64,000 nucleotides of DNA from Fen-1258 sp041658245 (GTDB taxonomy: Bacteria; Bacteroidota; Ignavibacteria; Ignavibacteriales; Melioribacteraceae). The notes beneath the pieces are model-generated. The model saw only the letters and a list, made by a program, of their open reading frames with translations. It was not told where the DNA came from and made no database searches. Positions 17,256-26,457 of the stretch are shown here, one piece after another. The stretch covers positions 110,084-174,083 of the forward strand of contig JBBAAM010000002.1 in assembly GCA_041658245.1 (NCBI GenBank). The letters are read 5' to 3'. A program made the translations under genes and the position numbers. How positions within the stretch are numbered: the first letter of the stretch is position 1; every line of letters begins with the position of its first letter.

Positions 17256-20200
17256 ATGAGAAAATTTTTACTTCTCACAATTCTTACCTTGTTTTTTGCT
17301 TCTCAACTTCTGGCAGGAACTACTGGAAAAATCTCTGGTACAGTTATCGATTCTAAAACTAAAGAGCCTCTTATTGGTGTAAACGTAGTTCTGCAGGGTA
17401 CAACTTTAGGAGCTTCTACAGATGTAGAGGGCTACTATGTAATATTAAATGTTCCTCCAGGAACTTATACAGTAAGAGCAACTTGCATAGGATATTCAGC
17501 GCGTACGATCACTAATGTAAGAATCAATATTGACCAGACGACCAACCTTGACATAATTTTAAGCGAAGAAGCTATTCTTGCAAGCGAAGTTGTTGTTGTT
17601 GCTCAACAACCGATTGTTCAAAGAGACGTTGCATCAAGCCGTGTAAATCTAAATGTTGAAGAAATTGAAAACCTACCTGTCGTCAGTGTGCAAAGCGTGA
17701 TTAACCTTCAAGCAGGTATTTTATCAACCTCCTCTGGACCTGTAATAAGAGGCGGAGGGGCAGATCAAACAGCATTCGTTGTTAACGGTATGACCCTTCG
17801 TGATGAAAGAGATAACACACCGTATACGGGAATTAGTTTTACTTCCGTAAAAGAAATTCAAATACAAACTGGTGGATTTAATGCTGAGTTTGGAAATGTC
17901 CGTTCCGGTTTGGTAAATGTTGTTACAAAAGAGGGTGATAAGAAAAAGTATTCTGTTTCATTCCTAGGTAGGTACAAAACTGCTGCAAGAAAACAATTTG
18001 GAGAAGCTGTTAACTCGCCAAATTCTTATTGGATTAGATCATATATCGATGATGCTGTTGCGTGGACGGGAACCGATAATGGAGTTTGGGATGATTATAC
18101 AAAACGACAATATCAACCGTTCAGAGGCTGGAATAAAGTATCACAACAATTACTTGCAGATAATGATCCTACGAATGATCTAACTCCGGAAGCTGCGCAA
18201 AGATTATTTTTATGGCAGCATAGAAGACAGTTGGATATTGTAAAACCAGATTATGATGCAGACTTTAGTTTTAGTGGTCCAGTTCCATTTATAAGCGAGG
18301 CATTGGGTGATCTTACTTTTATTACTTCTTATAGAACTACTAGAGAAATGTATGTGATTCCTTTATCACAGGATTCTTATAATGATTATAACTTCCAATT
18401 CAAAGTGATTTCTGATTTGAAATCCGGCATGAAATTATCTCTTGAAGGTATAATGGGTAAACAATGGGGAACAACAAGTTCAAGAAGCGGGCTTGCCGGA
18501 ATTTTTAGGTCGGCAGGCGGAATTGCCGGTGAACTCGATAATCGATCAGGTGCAAGCTATCTTGACTCCAGAGTTTTTGCAACGGATTATTGGGCGCCGA
18601 CTCAGAAATTTATCTCAGGGTATGGCTTAAAGTTTACACATGTAATAAACTCAAGCACATATTATGATGTAACTATAAATCAATTTGGAACTCGATATGA
18701 TACGAACCCGGGCACTCCAAGAAATACTGCAAAGGTAAATGAGTTCGGACAACTATTTTTTGATGAAGCTCCGTTCGGGAATTATAGCGGTACAAGCAGT
18801 GGAATTGGTTCTTCTATGAATATGGGTTTGGGTTTTAGTAATTCAAGAGACAGTAGTAAAGTAAGTACATGGTCGGCAAGATTTGATATTGCAAGTCAGC
18901 TTGATAAGTATAATAATATAAAAGCCGGATTGGAATTTATTTATACGGATAATGCAGTGAATTATGCTTTAGTTGAACCAGCTCTTCCGAGCAACAACAG
19001 TCAATCTTCATGGCGAACATTCCCTATTAGAGGGGCTTTTTATGTTCAAGAAAAATTGGAATTTGAAGGAATGATAGCCAATATTGGTGTTAGAGTAGAT
19101 TATAGCAATGCTAATGGTGACTGGTTCGTATTAACAAATGCGTACGATAGAGCACTATCCGGCGCTCTCTCCGCGGGAATTGATACACTATTGCAAAAAG
19201 ACGCAACCAAAGCCAAAATTAATGTAAGCCCAAGATTAGGTATAGCTTTCCCTATTTCGGTTGATAGCAAGTTATATTTTAATTACGGGCATTTCAGGTC
19301 TATGCCTATTCCCGAAAATCTCTACTTATTGCGTAGAAGTTCAGTTACTCAAGCAGTTACAAGATTAGCCGATCCCAACAATCCGCTTCCCAAAACTGTT
19401 GCTTATGAATTAGGCTATGAGCATAATTTATTTGATGAGTATTTAGTAAGAGTTGCCGGTTATTATAAAGATATTACTGAACAACCCAGACTTGTAACAT
19501 ATACTAGCAGAGATAACTCGGTTAGTTATTCAATTCCTGAACCAGAGAGTTACGAAGATATTAGAGGATTTGAAGCTACCATTACTAAAAACAGAGGAAA
19601 TTGGGTTAGAGGTTTTGTTAATTATACTTATCAAGTATCCACAAGTGGAAATTTTGGATTAAGCAGTAATTCAGAAAATCCAGCAATCCAAAGAGAGAAT
19701 CAAAGGAATAAAGCTTTTTTTGAACAGAGCAAACCAATACCAAGACCATATGCAAGAGCTAATGTAGATTTATTCACTCCGCTTGATTGGGGTCCGGAAA
19801 TTTTTGGTATAAAGCTGCTCGAAGATTTGAGAATGAATATATTAGCTTCTTGGCGGGCAGGCGTAAATTTTTCATGGACCGGTCCGGGCGGTGTTAAACC
19901 GGGATTTGAAAATAACATTCAATGGACAGATAATTTCAATGTTGATCTAAGAATTTCCAAAGCATTTGATTTTGGTCCATTTAATATCGAGTTCTTTGCC
20001 GATATTATTAATGCTTTCAATATTAAGACATTCGATTATAAAGCCGGTTTTGCTGACTTAAATGATTATGATGATTACATGAGATCACTTCATATGCCCG
20101 AAGAGTTTAGGCAATTTGGTAATAGTTATAAGTTCATTGCCGGTAATGATAAACCCGGCGATATTAGAACCGGTTCTTATATTCCTTGGGATGAAAACGC

Positions 20201-20330
20201 TAGTGAATCTCAAAAAGAAGAATGGGAAAAAAATAAATCTTATATAGACATGCCTAATTTGGAGTATTCGGCATTCTTAAACCCAAGATCAATCTTTTGG
20301 GGAATAAAAATTAATTACGATTTAAATTAA
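17256..20330 (+). CDS. TonB-dependent receptor with carboxypeptidase-regulatory domain
   Basis: An outer-membrane active transporter of about 1024 residues. The ATG at 17256 was chosen over the TTG at 17250 because AGGAG lies just upstream. After the signal peptide (ending LLAG) comes a carboxypeptidase D regulatory-like domain (GKISGTVIDSKTKEPLIGVN), then the plug (RDVASSRVNLNVEEIENLPV; VIRGGGADQTAFVVNG; GGFNAEFGNVRSGLVNVVTK) and a long barrel. This resembles the SusC group by domain order, but no SusD-like gene lies beside it. It is 28 bases ahead of the next gene, so co-transcription is likely. Probable role: import of glycan or peptide fragments released by the secreted glycosidase; the ligand is unknown. 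Confidence 0.87.
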   Translation: MRKFLLLTILTLFFASQLLAGTTGKISGTVIDSKTKEPLIGVNVVLQGTTLGASTDVEGYYVILNVPPGTYTVRATCIGYSARTITNVRINIDQTTNLDIILSEEAILASEVVVVAQQPIVQRDVASSRVNLNVEEIENLPVVSVQSVINLQAGILSTSSGPVIRGGGADQTAFVVNGMTLRDERDNTPYTGISFTSVKEIQIQTGGFNAEFGNVRSGLVNVVTKEGDKKKYSVSFLGRYKTAARKQFGEAVNSPNSYWIRSYIDDAVAWTGTDNGVWDDYTKRQYQPFRGWNKVSQQLLADNDPTNDLTPEAAQRLFLWQHRRQLDIVKPDYDADFSFSGPVPFISEALGDLTFITSYRTTREMYVIPLSQDSYNDYNFQFKVISDLKSGMKLSLEGIMGKQWGTTSSRSGLAGIFRSAGGIAGELDNRSGASYLDSRVFATDYWAPTQKFISGYGLKFTHVINSSTYYDVTINQFGTRYDTNPGTPRNTAKVNEFGQLFFDEAPFGNYSGTSSGIGSSMNMGLGFSNSRDSSKVSTWSARFDIASQLDKYNNIKAGLEFIYTDNAVNYALVEPALPSNNSQSSWRTFPIRGAFYVQEKLEFEGMIANIGVRVDYSNANGDWFVLTNAYDRALSGALSAGIDTLLQKDATKAKINVSPRLGIAFPISVDSKLYFNYGHFRSMPIPENLYLLRRSSVTQAVTRLADPNNPLPKTVAYELGYEHNLFDEYLVRVAGYYKDITEQPRLVTYTSRDNSVSYSIPEPESYEDIRGFEATITKNRGNWVRGFVNYTYQVSTSGNFGLSSNSENPAIQRENQRNKAFFEQSKPIPRPYARANVDLFTPLDWGPEIFGIKLLEDLRMNILASWRAGVNFSWTGPGGVKPGFENNIQWTDNFNVDLRISKAFDFGPFNIEFFADIINAFNIKTFDYKAGFADLNDYDDYMRSLHMPEEFRQFGNSYKFIAGNDKPGDIRTGSYIPWDENASESQKEEWEKNKSYIDMPNLEYSAFLNPRSIFWGIKINYDLN

Positions 20331-20357
20331 TATTTATTAGAAAATTTTGAGGAAATA

Positions 20358-22472
20358 ATGAACTCAGTTTTTTACAGAATTAAAAATTGTCTTCCGCTCC
20401 TTCTAGCAATATCAATCGGTATCCAGTTTGTAACTTATGGACAATTCAAAAATGTTTGGATGTCTGCGGGTTCGCTGCACAATTGGTATTCCGAAATAGG
20501 TTCTGAATTAGAAGAAGCTGGATTTATTAGAACCCAGCAATTTGGAATGCAATGGCCCGCAATTTATTCTTACCAGGATATTCAGGCAGCTAGGGGAATG
20601 TGGATTGGGGCAAAAGATTTTACAGATGAAAACGGTCAATATTATCCGTTCAAAGTTGTTACTGCTGGTCCCCGACCACCACAATTCTATCCTTTCTATC
20701 CAATCAAAATGGAATTGACTTCCAAGTTTACTGCATCAAATGTATATGTAAATGGAGCTTTGTCTTTTCAAAAAAATGTTGAAATAGACAAAGTTGATAA
20801 AACAATTCTTTACGATAGAGTAATAGAAAATGTAATTAATTCACAACTCGGAATTACAGTTAAAAGAAAGATATTCCAATTTGCTCAACAGTATAATGAT
20901 AACTACATTATTTATGAATACACTTTTACCAATACAGGCAATACCGATTCCGATAGTGAAATTGAACTTCCCAACAATACTATTAAAGATGCATTTTTTT
21001 GGTTCACTTACAGAAATTCTGTAAATAAATCTGTTCGATATGTAATCGGAAATGCTGCAGGTTGGGGCATTAATACTATGAATGATGCTCGTGGGGATGG
21101 TGTAAAAACCGATCCTACAAATGAAAAGTATAGAGCACAATTTTCATGGCACGGATATTTTCCAGGTAAAGATGTAAGCTATGATAATATTGGCGGGCCA
21201 ATTTGGGCTCTTAATAGTACCGCAGCGGCTTATAATAATCCTGCTGATACAGTTGGGAGATTAGGTGGTACACAATTTATTGGTCTGCTAACTATTTATG
21301 CAGATAAAATTGCAAGGACTCTTAGTGGAACTGTTCCATTTGATAATGATGATATAACTCAACCAAAAACTACAGACTATATAAATTCAGATCACCCAAT
21401 GTTATTGGCCGGAGCTAATGCATTAAATAAAGATAGAATGACTCAAGAATACGCATTGATGTCAGCCGGGCATAAATCACCAAGACATGCAGATGCAGTT
21501 GAACCAAGCGGGGATTTTGCAAAACAACTACTCGCACCTAATGTTGGCAATGCCTCCGGCGGTATTTCTTTTAATAATGGATATGGTCCTTACACACTCA
21601 AACCTGGCGAAAGTGTTAGAATAGTTATGGCCGAGGCTGTGAATGGAATAGGAAGAAAACTTCAACTTGATGCCGGTATTAAATATAAAAAGGGACCCAA
21701 AAATAATAGAGACGTAGATATAGAAAAAAATAGAATTGTAATGCAGGGAAAAGATTCTCTTATGTTAACGTTCAAGAGAATTACTGAAAACTTTAATTCC
21801 GGATGGAAAATACCTCAACCGCCAATGCCCCCATCTACTTTTGAAGTTAATTCAGGCGGTGATAGAATTTCTCTTAAGTGGGATGTAAGTTCAAGCGATC
21901 CTAATCCACCGGTTGCATTTAGAATTTATCGTGCTCTTGGTAATGTTGACAGTAATTATACAATGATTTATCAAACCGCTAGTGCCAGCGAGAGAAGTTA
22001 CGATGATAGAAATTTAATTCGAGGATTCAATTATTACTATTATATAACAGCAGTCGGAGCTCCAACACCTAGCGGACCAGGCACACCTGCAGGAAGGCTT
22101 GAAAGCGGCAGATATTATACTCAAACATACGACCCTGCCACTCTTCAAAGAGAAGCAGGTAAACAAATGAGCGATATAAGAATTGTACCTAATCCTTTTA
22201 ATGCTTCCGCAATGGGTAGCGTTCGTTTTCCGGGTGTGAATGATCAAGATAAAATTGCATTCTATAATATCCCCGGTCAATGTACAATAAAAATTTATTC
22301 TGAGCTGGGTGAATTAATTAAAACTATTGAACATACTAACGGTAGCGGTGATGAGTATTGGTACCAGGTTACTTCATCTAGTCAAATAATTGTAAGCGGT
22401 ATTTACATAGCTGTTATTACTGATATGACTACAGGTAAAAACCATATAGCCAAATTTGTTGTTATCAGATAA
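20358..22472 (+). CDS. Large secreted protein of unknown family, with FN3-like and sorting-like C-terminus
   Basis: I do not recognise the main family. A signal peptide (ending FVTYGQ) leads into a 450-residue region with motifs such as VWMSAGSLHNWYSEIG and ARGMWIGAKDFTDENG, rich in aromatic residues. A fibronectin-III-like domain lies at about 495-590 (DRISLKWDVSSSDPNPPVAF), and the last 90 residues (RIVPNPFNASAMGSV, then CTIKIYSELGELIKTI) look like a divergent T9SS sorting domain. It lies directly between a TonB receptor and a PorV-like gene, at 27- and 19-base spacings, so it takes the place that a SusD-type capture protein would hold. It is not SusD by sequence. A surface ligand-binding role is an inference from position only. 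Confidence 0.7.
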   Translation: MNSVFYRIKNCLPLLLAISIGIQFVTYGQFKNVWMSAGSLHNWYSEIGSELEEAGFIRTQQFGMQWPAIYSYQDIQAARGMWIGAKDFTDENGQYYPFKVVTAGPRPPQFYPFYPIKMELTSKFTASNVYVNGALSFQKNVEIDKVDKTILYDRVIENVINSQLGITVKRKIFQFAQQYNDNYIIYEYTFTNTGNTDSDSEIELPNNTIKDAFFWFTYRNSVNKSVRYVIGNAAGWGINTMNDARGDGVKTDPTNEKYRAQFSWHGYFPGKDVSYDNIGGPIWALNSTAAAYNNPADTVGRLGGTQFIGLLTIYADKIARTLSGTVPFDNDDITQPKTTDYINSDHPMLLAGANALNKDRMTQEYALMSAGHKSPRHADAVEPSGDFAKQLLAPNVGNASGGISFNNGYGPYTLKPGESVRIVMAEAVNGIGRKLQLDAGIKYKKGPKNNRDVDIEKNRIVMQGKDSLMLTFKRITENFNSGWKIPQPPMPPSTFEVNSGGDRISLKWDVSSSDPNPPVAFRIYRALGNVDSNYTMIYQTASASERSYDDRNLIRGFNYYYYITAVGAPTPSGPGTPAGRLESGRYYTQTYDPATLQREAGKQMSDIRIVPNPFNASAMGSVRFPGVNDQDKIAFYNIPGQCTIKIYSELGELIKTIEHTNGSGDEYWYQVTSSSQIIVSGIYIAVITDMTTGKNHIAKFVVIR

Positions 22473-22491
22473 AAAAATTTTGGGTAAATAA

Positions 22492-23508
22492 ATGAGAAAC
22501 TATACAATTATTACAATGCTAATTTTAGGATTACTCACTCATTCCTTAAATGCACAAGATAAAAAACTTGCGCAAACAGGTATGAAGTTCCTTAGTGTAT
22601 CCACCGATGCCAGAACAAGCGGCTTTTCGGAAGCGGTTACTGCTGTGGATTTAGCTTCGGCGTCTGCTATTTTTTATAATCCTGCAACCATGGCTTCTAT
22701 TAAAGAGTTTACTTCATTTTCATTAGGAAATGTAAACTGGATCGCCGATATCAATTACATCCACTCTGCAATTGCTTTTAATCCTTTTGATGGAGATTAC
22801 GGTGTATTCGGAATTTCATTTCTATACGTTAACTATGGTGAATTTATGGGTACAGTTGTTGACCCAGGTGCCCCCAATGGTGCAGGGTATAGGGATGTCG
22901 GTACATTTTCACCTAAAGCGTATTCGATTGGTATCGGATATGCTAAAGCTCTTTCCGATAAATTCTCTGTTGGTGGGAATGTTAAATATGTTAAACAGGA
23001 TTTAGGAAGCGGCGTAATTGATATAGATGCAAATGGTAATTATGTTAGTGAAAATAACTCATTGGGTGCTTATGCATTTGATTTTGGTATTCTTTACAGA
23101 ACTGGTTTTAAGAGTTTGAATTTTGGAATGAGTGTTAGAAATTTTTCAACCGAATTAAAGTATAAAAAAGAAACCTTTCAGTTACCATTAGTATTCAGAA
23201 TTGGACTAGCCATGGATGCTATGGATTTATTTAATGTTGATAAAAACACTCATTCATTATTAGTTGCTGTTGATGCATCCCATCCGCGTGATTTTAGTGA
23301 ACAGATTTATGTCGGTGCCGAATACACTTTTATCAATACGTTTTCTATTCGTGCGGGATTTGTTTCTCCGGCAGATGAACACAATTTCTCGGCTGGATTT
23401 GGTGTTAAGAAAAATATTTCGGGCATGAATATGGGAATTGATTACGCTTATCAGCCGTTTGGAATTTTTAATAACGTCCATAGATTTTCATTTAACTTTT
23501 CTTTTTAA
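22492..23508 (+). CDS. PorV/PorQ-family outer-membrane beta-barrel protein
   Basis: A 338-residue protein with a signal peptide (ending LNAQ) and an N-terminal block typical of PorV/PorQ proteins: KFLSVSTDARTSGFSEAVTA followed by ASAIFYNPATMASI. The rest is alternating beta-strand sequence ending in an aromatic-rich strand (HRFSFNFSF), as in 14-strand FadL-like barrels. Known PorV proteins shuttle T9SS cargo to the attachment complex or act as T9SS parts. Genomes in this group carry many paralogues next to TonB receptors and cargo genes, so this is likely a locus-specific copy rather than the central PorV. Stop and start positions fit co-transcription with its neighbours. Confidence 0.78.
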   Translation: MRNYTIITMLILGLLTHSLNAQDKKLAQTGMKFLSVSTDARTSGFSEAVTAVDLASASAIFYNPATMASIKEFTSFSLGNVNWIADINYIHSAIAFNPFDGDYGVFGISFLYVNYGEFMGTVVDPGAPNGAGYRDVGTFSPKAYSIGIGYAKALSDKFSVGGNVKYVKQDLGSGVIDIDANGNYVSENNSLGAYAFDFGILYRTGFKSLNFGMSVRNFSTELKYKKETFQLPLVFRIGLAMDAMDLFNVDKNTHSLLVAVDASHPRDFSEQIYVGAEYTFINTFSIRAGFVSPADEHNFSAGFGVKKNISGMNMGIDYAYQPFGIFNNVHRFSFNFSF

Positions 23509-23561
23509 CTAAATGCAATATGTTCATTTAATTGAAAAATAAAATTTATTGGTATCGAAAT

Positions 23562-24773
23562 ATGAAAAAGCAAAAACAAATTTTTTATTTAGCGATGGTA
23601 ATAACTCTTGCTGCAATAATTAGTAGTTGTAACCAAGATGCTGCACCAAGTTTATATCAAGTCGAACCTAAAGGAGGCACACCGGTTATTTCCACTATTC
23701 TTCCTGCAAATGATGCATTAGCCGGAGTAACCGAGATTACAATAACCGGATCAAATTTTTCTCGTCTTAAAGAAGAGAATCTCGTTTTTTTTGGAACGGC
23801 GCAAGCTACGGTATTACAGGCTTCTTCAACTCAACTTGTTGTAAAAGCCCCTACGTTAATTAAAAATAGTCTTGATCTTAAAATTTCTGTTCAAGGTGTT
23901 GAAAACTTCAGCAATGTTGTGAAGTATAACCTTTTGGAAGCTGTTGGCGTTTACTTCGCTTTCGCAAAAGGTATTGATGATCCTTATACTGTCGCTGTGG
24001 ATAACGTTGAAAACGTATATGTTTACCTCAAAGATAAAGGAATTAAAAAAATATCTTCTACTGGAACCCTTAATGACTTTGCACCCAAAGGAGGTGAATC
24101 TTTCTTCTTTGATATGAAAGTAGGACCAAAAGAAGGAAATGATAATGTTATATATGGTGCAAGAAAGGTAAATGCACTATTTAAAGTAGTTGAAGGAAAG
24201 TCGACCTCCACTTATGTTATTTTTCCTTCTGGAAAAGCGGTTGAGACTTTAGATTTTGATGTGAACAAAAATATTTGGGCTGCCGGAAGCGGAGGAAATA
24301 TATATAGTGTTACTCCCTTAAAAGTATTTACACCTTTTCCAATTGATTACACAGTTTCAGCATTAAGAGTATATAATGATTATTTATATGTTGCCGGTAA
24401 AAATAGTACTGAAGAGGCAATCTTTAGATATAAAATCAATTCAAACTTATCTCTAGGAAGCAAAGAAAAGTATTTTGATATTGGCGCTAAATACGGTCTG
24501 AATAAAGTGCTAGTAGGTGCCATGACATTTTCTGAAAATGGTGACTTAATAGTTGGAACTGATTTGATTGATGCATTTTTAATAGTTAATAGCAGCGGCA
24601 CTGTTTCAAGTTTATATCCTGGGTTGATAAGCCCAATTGTTAAATCTCTTGCTTGGGGTACTAAAAAGAATTTATTCTACATTAGAGAATATACAGATGC
24701 AGGAACTATTCTTCACTCGTTGGTTCGCGTAGATATGCAAAAATTAAGTGCACCTTACTATGGAAGACAATAA
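23562..24773 (+). CDS. IPT/TIG-domain surface lipoprotein with propeller-like repeats
   Basis: The start was placed at the ATG at 23562 (an in-frame TTG at 23532 gives a charged extension before the signal). MKKQKQIFYLAMVITLAAIISSC is a lipoprotein signal. An IPT/TIG domain covers about residues 35-130 (VISTILPANDALAGVTEITI; GSNFSRLKEENLVFFG), and the remainder holds NHL-like repeats (DDPYTVAVDNVENVYVYLKD). Lipoproteins with IPT domains in polysaccharide-utilisation loci act as surface glycan-binding proteins; here the same place in the gene order suggests ligand capture for the TonB receptor three genes upstream. No enzymatic motif is seen. Confidence 0.75.
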   Translation: MKKQKQIFYLAMVITLAAIISSCNQDAAPSLYQVEPKGGTPVISTILPANDALAGVTEITITGSNFSRLKEENLVFFGTAQATVLQASSTQLVVKAPTLIKNSLDLKISVQGVENFSNVVKYNLLEAVGVYFAFAKGIDDPYTVAVDNVENVYVYLKDKGIKKISSTGTLNDFAPKGGESFFFDMKVGPKEGNDNVIYGARKVNALFKVVEGKSTSTYVIFPSGKAVETLDFDVNKNIWAAGSGGNIYSVTPLKVFTPFPIDYTVSALRVYNDYLYVAGKNSTEEAIFRYKINSNLSLGSKEKYFDIGAKYGLNKVLVGAMTFSENGDLIVGTDLIDAFLIVNSSGTVSSLYPGLISPIVKSLAWGTKKNLFYIREYTDAGTILHSLVRVDMQKLSAPYYGRQ

Positions 24774-24849
24774 TGTTGTTTATAAAAAAAATTATTGAAC
24801 TCATAATTGATTTAACTAACTTAATTTCTAATAATAAAAAGGAGTCACT

Positions 24850-26136
24850 ATGTTAAAAAAAATTACATTATTGCTTTCAGTAATTTTAATTACTGCGGGT
24901 ACAATAAATGCTCAATGGTTTAATGCAGGCCCATACCCAAATGGAGATGCTATTTGGAAAGCCCAGAACAATTCAATTGCAGTTGACCCGGATGGAAAAA
25001 TATGGATAGGTAAATATTTTAATGTTCCAACTACAGGTTTTATTAATCCAGGGACTGGTAAGCCTCTCCGTACTTCTTGTTATCTTACCTATGTCTTTAA
25101 CCCAGATGGTACACAAGCGCCTTTCTCTCCAATTTTTCAGATTATGGGGGATACAATGTATAGTACAACCCAGAGGGGTATGAGAACAAATATTGATGGC
25201 AATATTATTTTAACTACAGGTTTTCCATCAATGTATATTATAAACTATAAAACTGGTATAGGCATTAAGAGGGTTTTATTACCTAGCACCAACGGTCCAA
25301 CGGCACCGGCTGTTTCTGCAAATGGAATTATTTTTGTTGGTTCGGTTTTCGAAGGGCAAAGACCAGTGGAAATGTACGACCAAAACTTAACATTGATAGG
25401 AAGTGCAATAACTAAGGCACCAGGCTTTTCCAGGGGTTTTGATGTTTCAAAAGATGGAAATACTATTTATTGGGCTGGATATACTCTTGGTAAAGTTTTA
25501 GTTTACACAAGACCAGATGTATTCTCCAGCTTTGCTCTAAAGGATTCCATGATGATTGGAGCTAAAGTTGAATCATTTGCATGGCATCCGAAAACCGGAT
25601 ATCTCTGGATGTCTGGGGGATCTAATAACGATAAACCAAGTCCCCCATATACAATGGGTACATGGTATGCTTATAGTTTTACTCAGAAAAAAGTTGTTGA
25701 TAGCCTAAAATGGACATTTACTAATCCGGCAGCACCTGATGAAAGACCAAGGGCAATGGCTTTCAGCAATGATGGAAGACAAGCATTTATTGGCCAATTT
25801 GGTACATCGAATTCAATGGTTCAAGTATTAGTTAATTTGGGAACCGATGTAAAACCACTAGCTGAACTACCAACCGGATATGATTTATCACAGAATTATC
25901 CAAATCCATTTAACCCAACAACTAATATTAAGTTTTCAATTCCTGAACAAGGATTTGTCAGCTTAAAGATTTATAACACACTTGGACAAGAAGTAGCTAC
26001 TCTATTAAATGAATACAAGAGTGCCGGTACATACCAGGTAGATTTCAATGCTTCGAAATTATCAAGTGGAATGTATGTATATACACTTACTTCTGGTAAG
26101 ATTCATATTTCCAAGAAAATGTTGTTGATGAAGTAA
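24850..26136 (+). CDS. Secreted propeller protein with T9SS sorting domain
   Basis: A 428-residue protein with a signal peptide (ending INAQ), a body of repeated SMP-30/NHL-like blades (NNSIAVDPDGKIWIGKYF; NTIYWAGYTLGKVLVYT; HPKTGYLWMSGG), and a T9SS sorting domain (SQNYPNPFNPTTNIKFSIPE to KKMLLMK). A good ribosome site (AAGGAG) precedes the start. It closes the six-gene plus-strand series and is followed by a clear terminator at 26168-26200. It resembles the propeller half of the IPT lipoprotein before it, so both may bind a common ligand. No catalytic residues are recognised. Confidence 0.78.
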   Translation: MLKKITLLLSVILITAGTINAQWFNAGPYPNGDAIWKAQNNSIAVDPDGKIWIGKYFNVPTTGFINPGTGKPLRTSCYLTYVFNPDGTQAPFSPIFQIMGDTMYSTTQRGMRTNIDGNIILTTGFPSMYIINYKTGIGIKRVLLPSTNGPTAPAVSANGIIFVGSVFEGQRPVEMYDQNLTLIGSAITKAPGFSRGFDVSKDGNTIYWAGYTLGKVLVYTRPDVFSSFALKDSMMIGAKVESFAWHPKTGYLWMSGGSNNDKPSPPYTMGTWYAYSFTQKKVVDSLKWTFTNPAAPDERPRAMAFSNDGRQAFIGQFGTSNSMVQVLVNLGTDVKPLAELPTGYDLSQNYPNPFNPTTNIKFSIPEQGFVSLKIYNTLGQEVATLLNEYKSAGTYQVDFNASKLSSGMYVYTLTSGKIHISKKMLLMK

Positions 26137-26167
26137 TACGTTGAAAGTTGTTTGTTGTTAAACTCAT

Positions 26168-26200
26168 ATTCCCCTCTTGATAGTTTATTAAGAGGGGAAT
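26168..26200 (+). terminator. Rho-independent terminator after the uptake series
   Basis: ATTCCCCTCTT at 26168-26178 pairs perfectly with AAGAGGGGAAT at 26190-26200 around an 11-base loop, 31 bases after the stop of the propeller gene. TCTTTATA follows. An 11-bp stem with a GC-rich middle is strong for this genome. Confidence 0.7.
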
Positions 26201-26235
26201 TCTTTATAAATGAAATTGCGGATACAACTCTCTTC

Positions 26236-26344
26236 AGAGCGTGTTGCACAACGCAAATTCTGTAAAACACAACCTTCGAGGTTGACACATCGTTGGTGGT
26301 ATTACAACCTCGAAGGTTGCTTACCGACTTCTGCAACAGACTCT
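26236..26344. repeat. 109-bp nested inverted-repeat element (MITE-like)
   Basis: Outer arms AGAGCGTGTTGCACAA (26236-26251) and TTCTGCAACAGACTCT (26329-26344) match at 13 of 16 bases as inverted repeats. Inside, CAACCTTCGAGGTTG (26270-26284) is the exact inverse of CAACCTCGAAGGTTG (26305-26319). The element fills much of the 321-base gap between the terminator and the next gene, codes for nothing convincing, and has no evident target duplication. The nested symmetry suggests a non-autonomous element, or its remnant, that can form a long hairpin in RNA. The rest of the gap (26345-26457) shows nothing clear except a GGAG site before the next gene. Confidence 0.55.
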
Positions 26345-26457
26345 AAAAGTCGTGGCTATTGGAAAAGATGTTGTGCGTAACGTGAATTATAAAAACTGTT
26401 TAATTCATTTTAGTTGGAAAAAAATAGTAGTGTTACCTAACTGGAGATGTTTAATAA

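Noticed and set aside
20358..22472. The protein after the TonB receptor as a SusD homologue
   Set aside because: Length, signal type (not a lipoprotein) and visible motifs do not fit SusD; position alone is not sufficient.
26103..26336. 77-residue minus-strand frame across the terminator and inverted-repeat element
   Set aside because: It runs through the end of a real gene, a terminator and a palindromic repeat and has no recognisable content.
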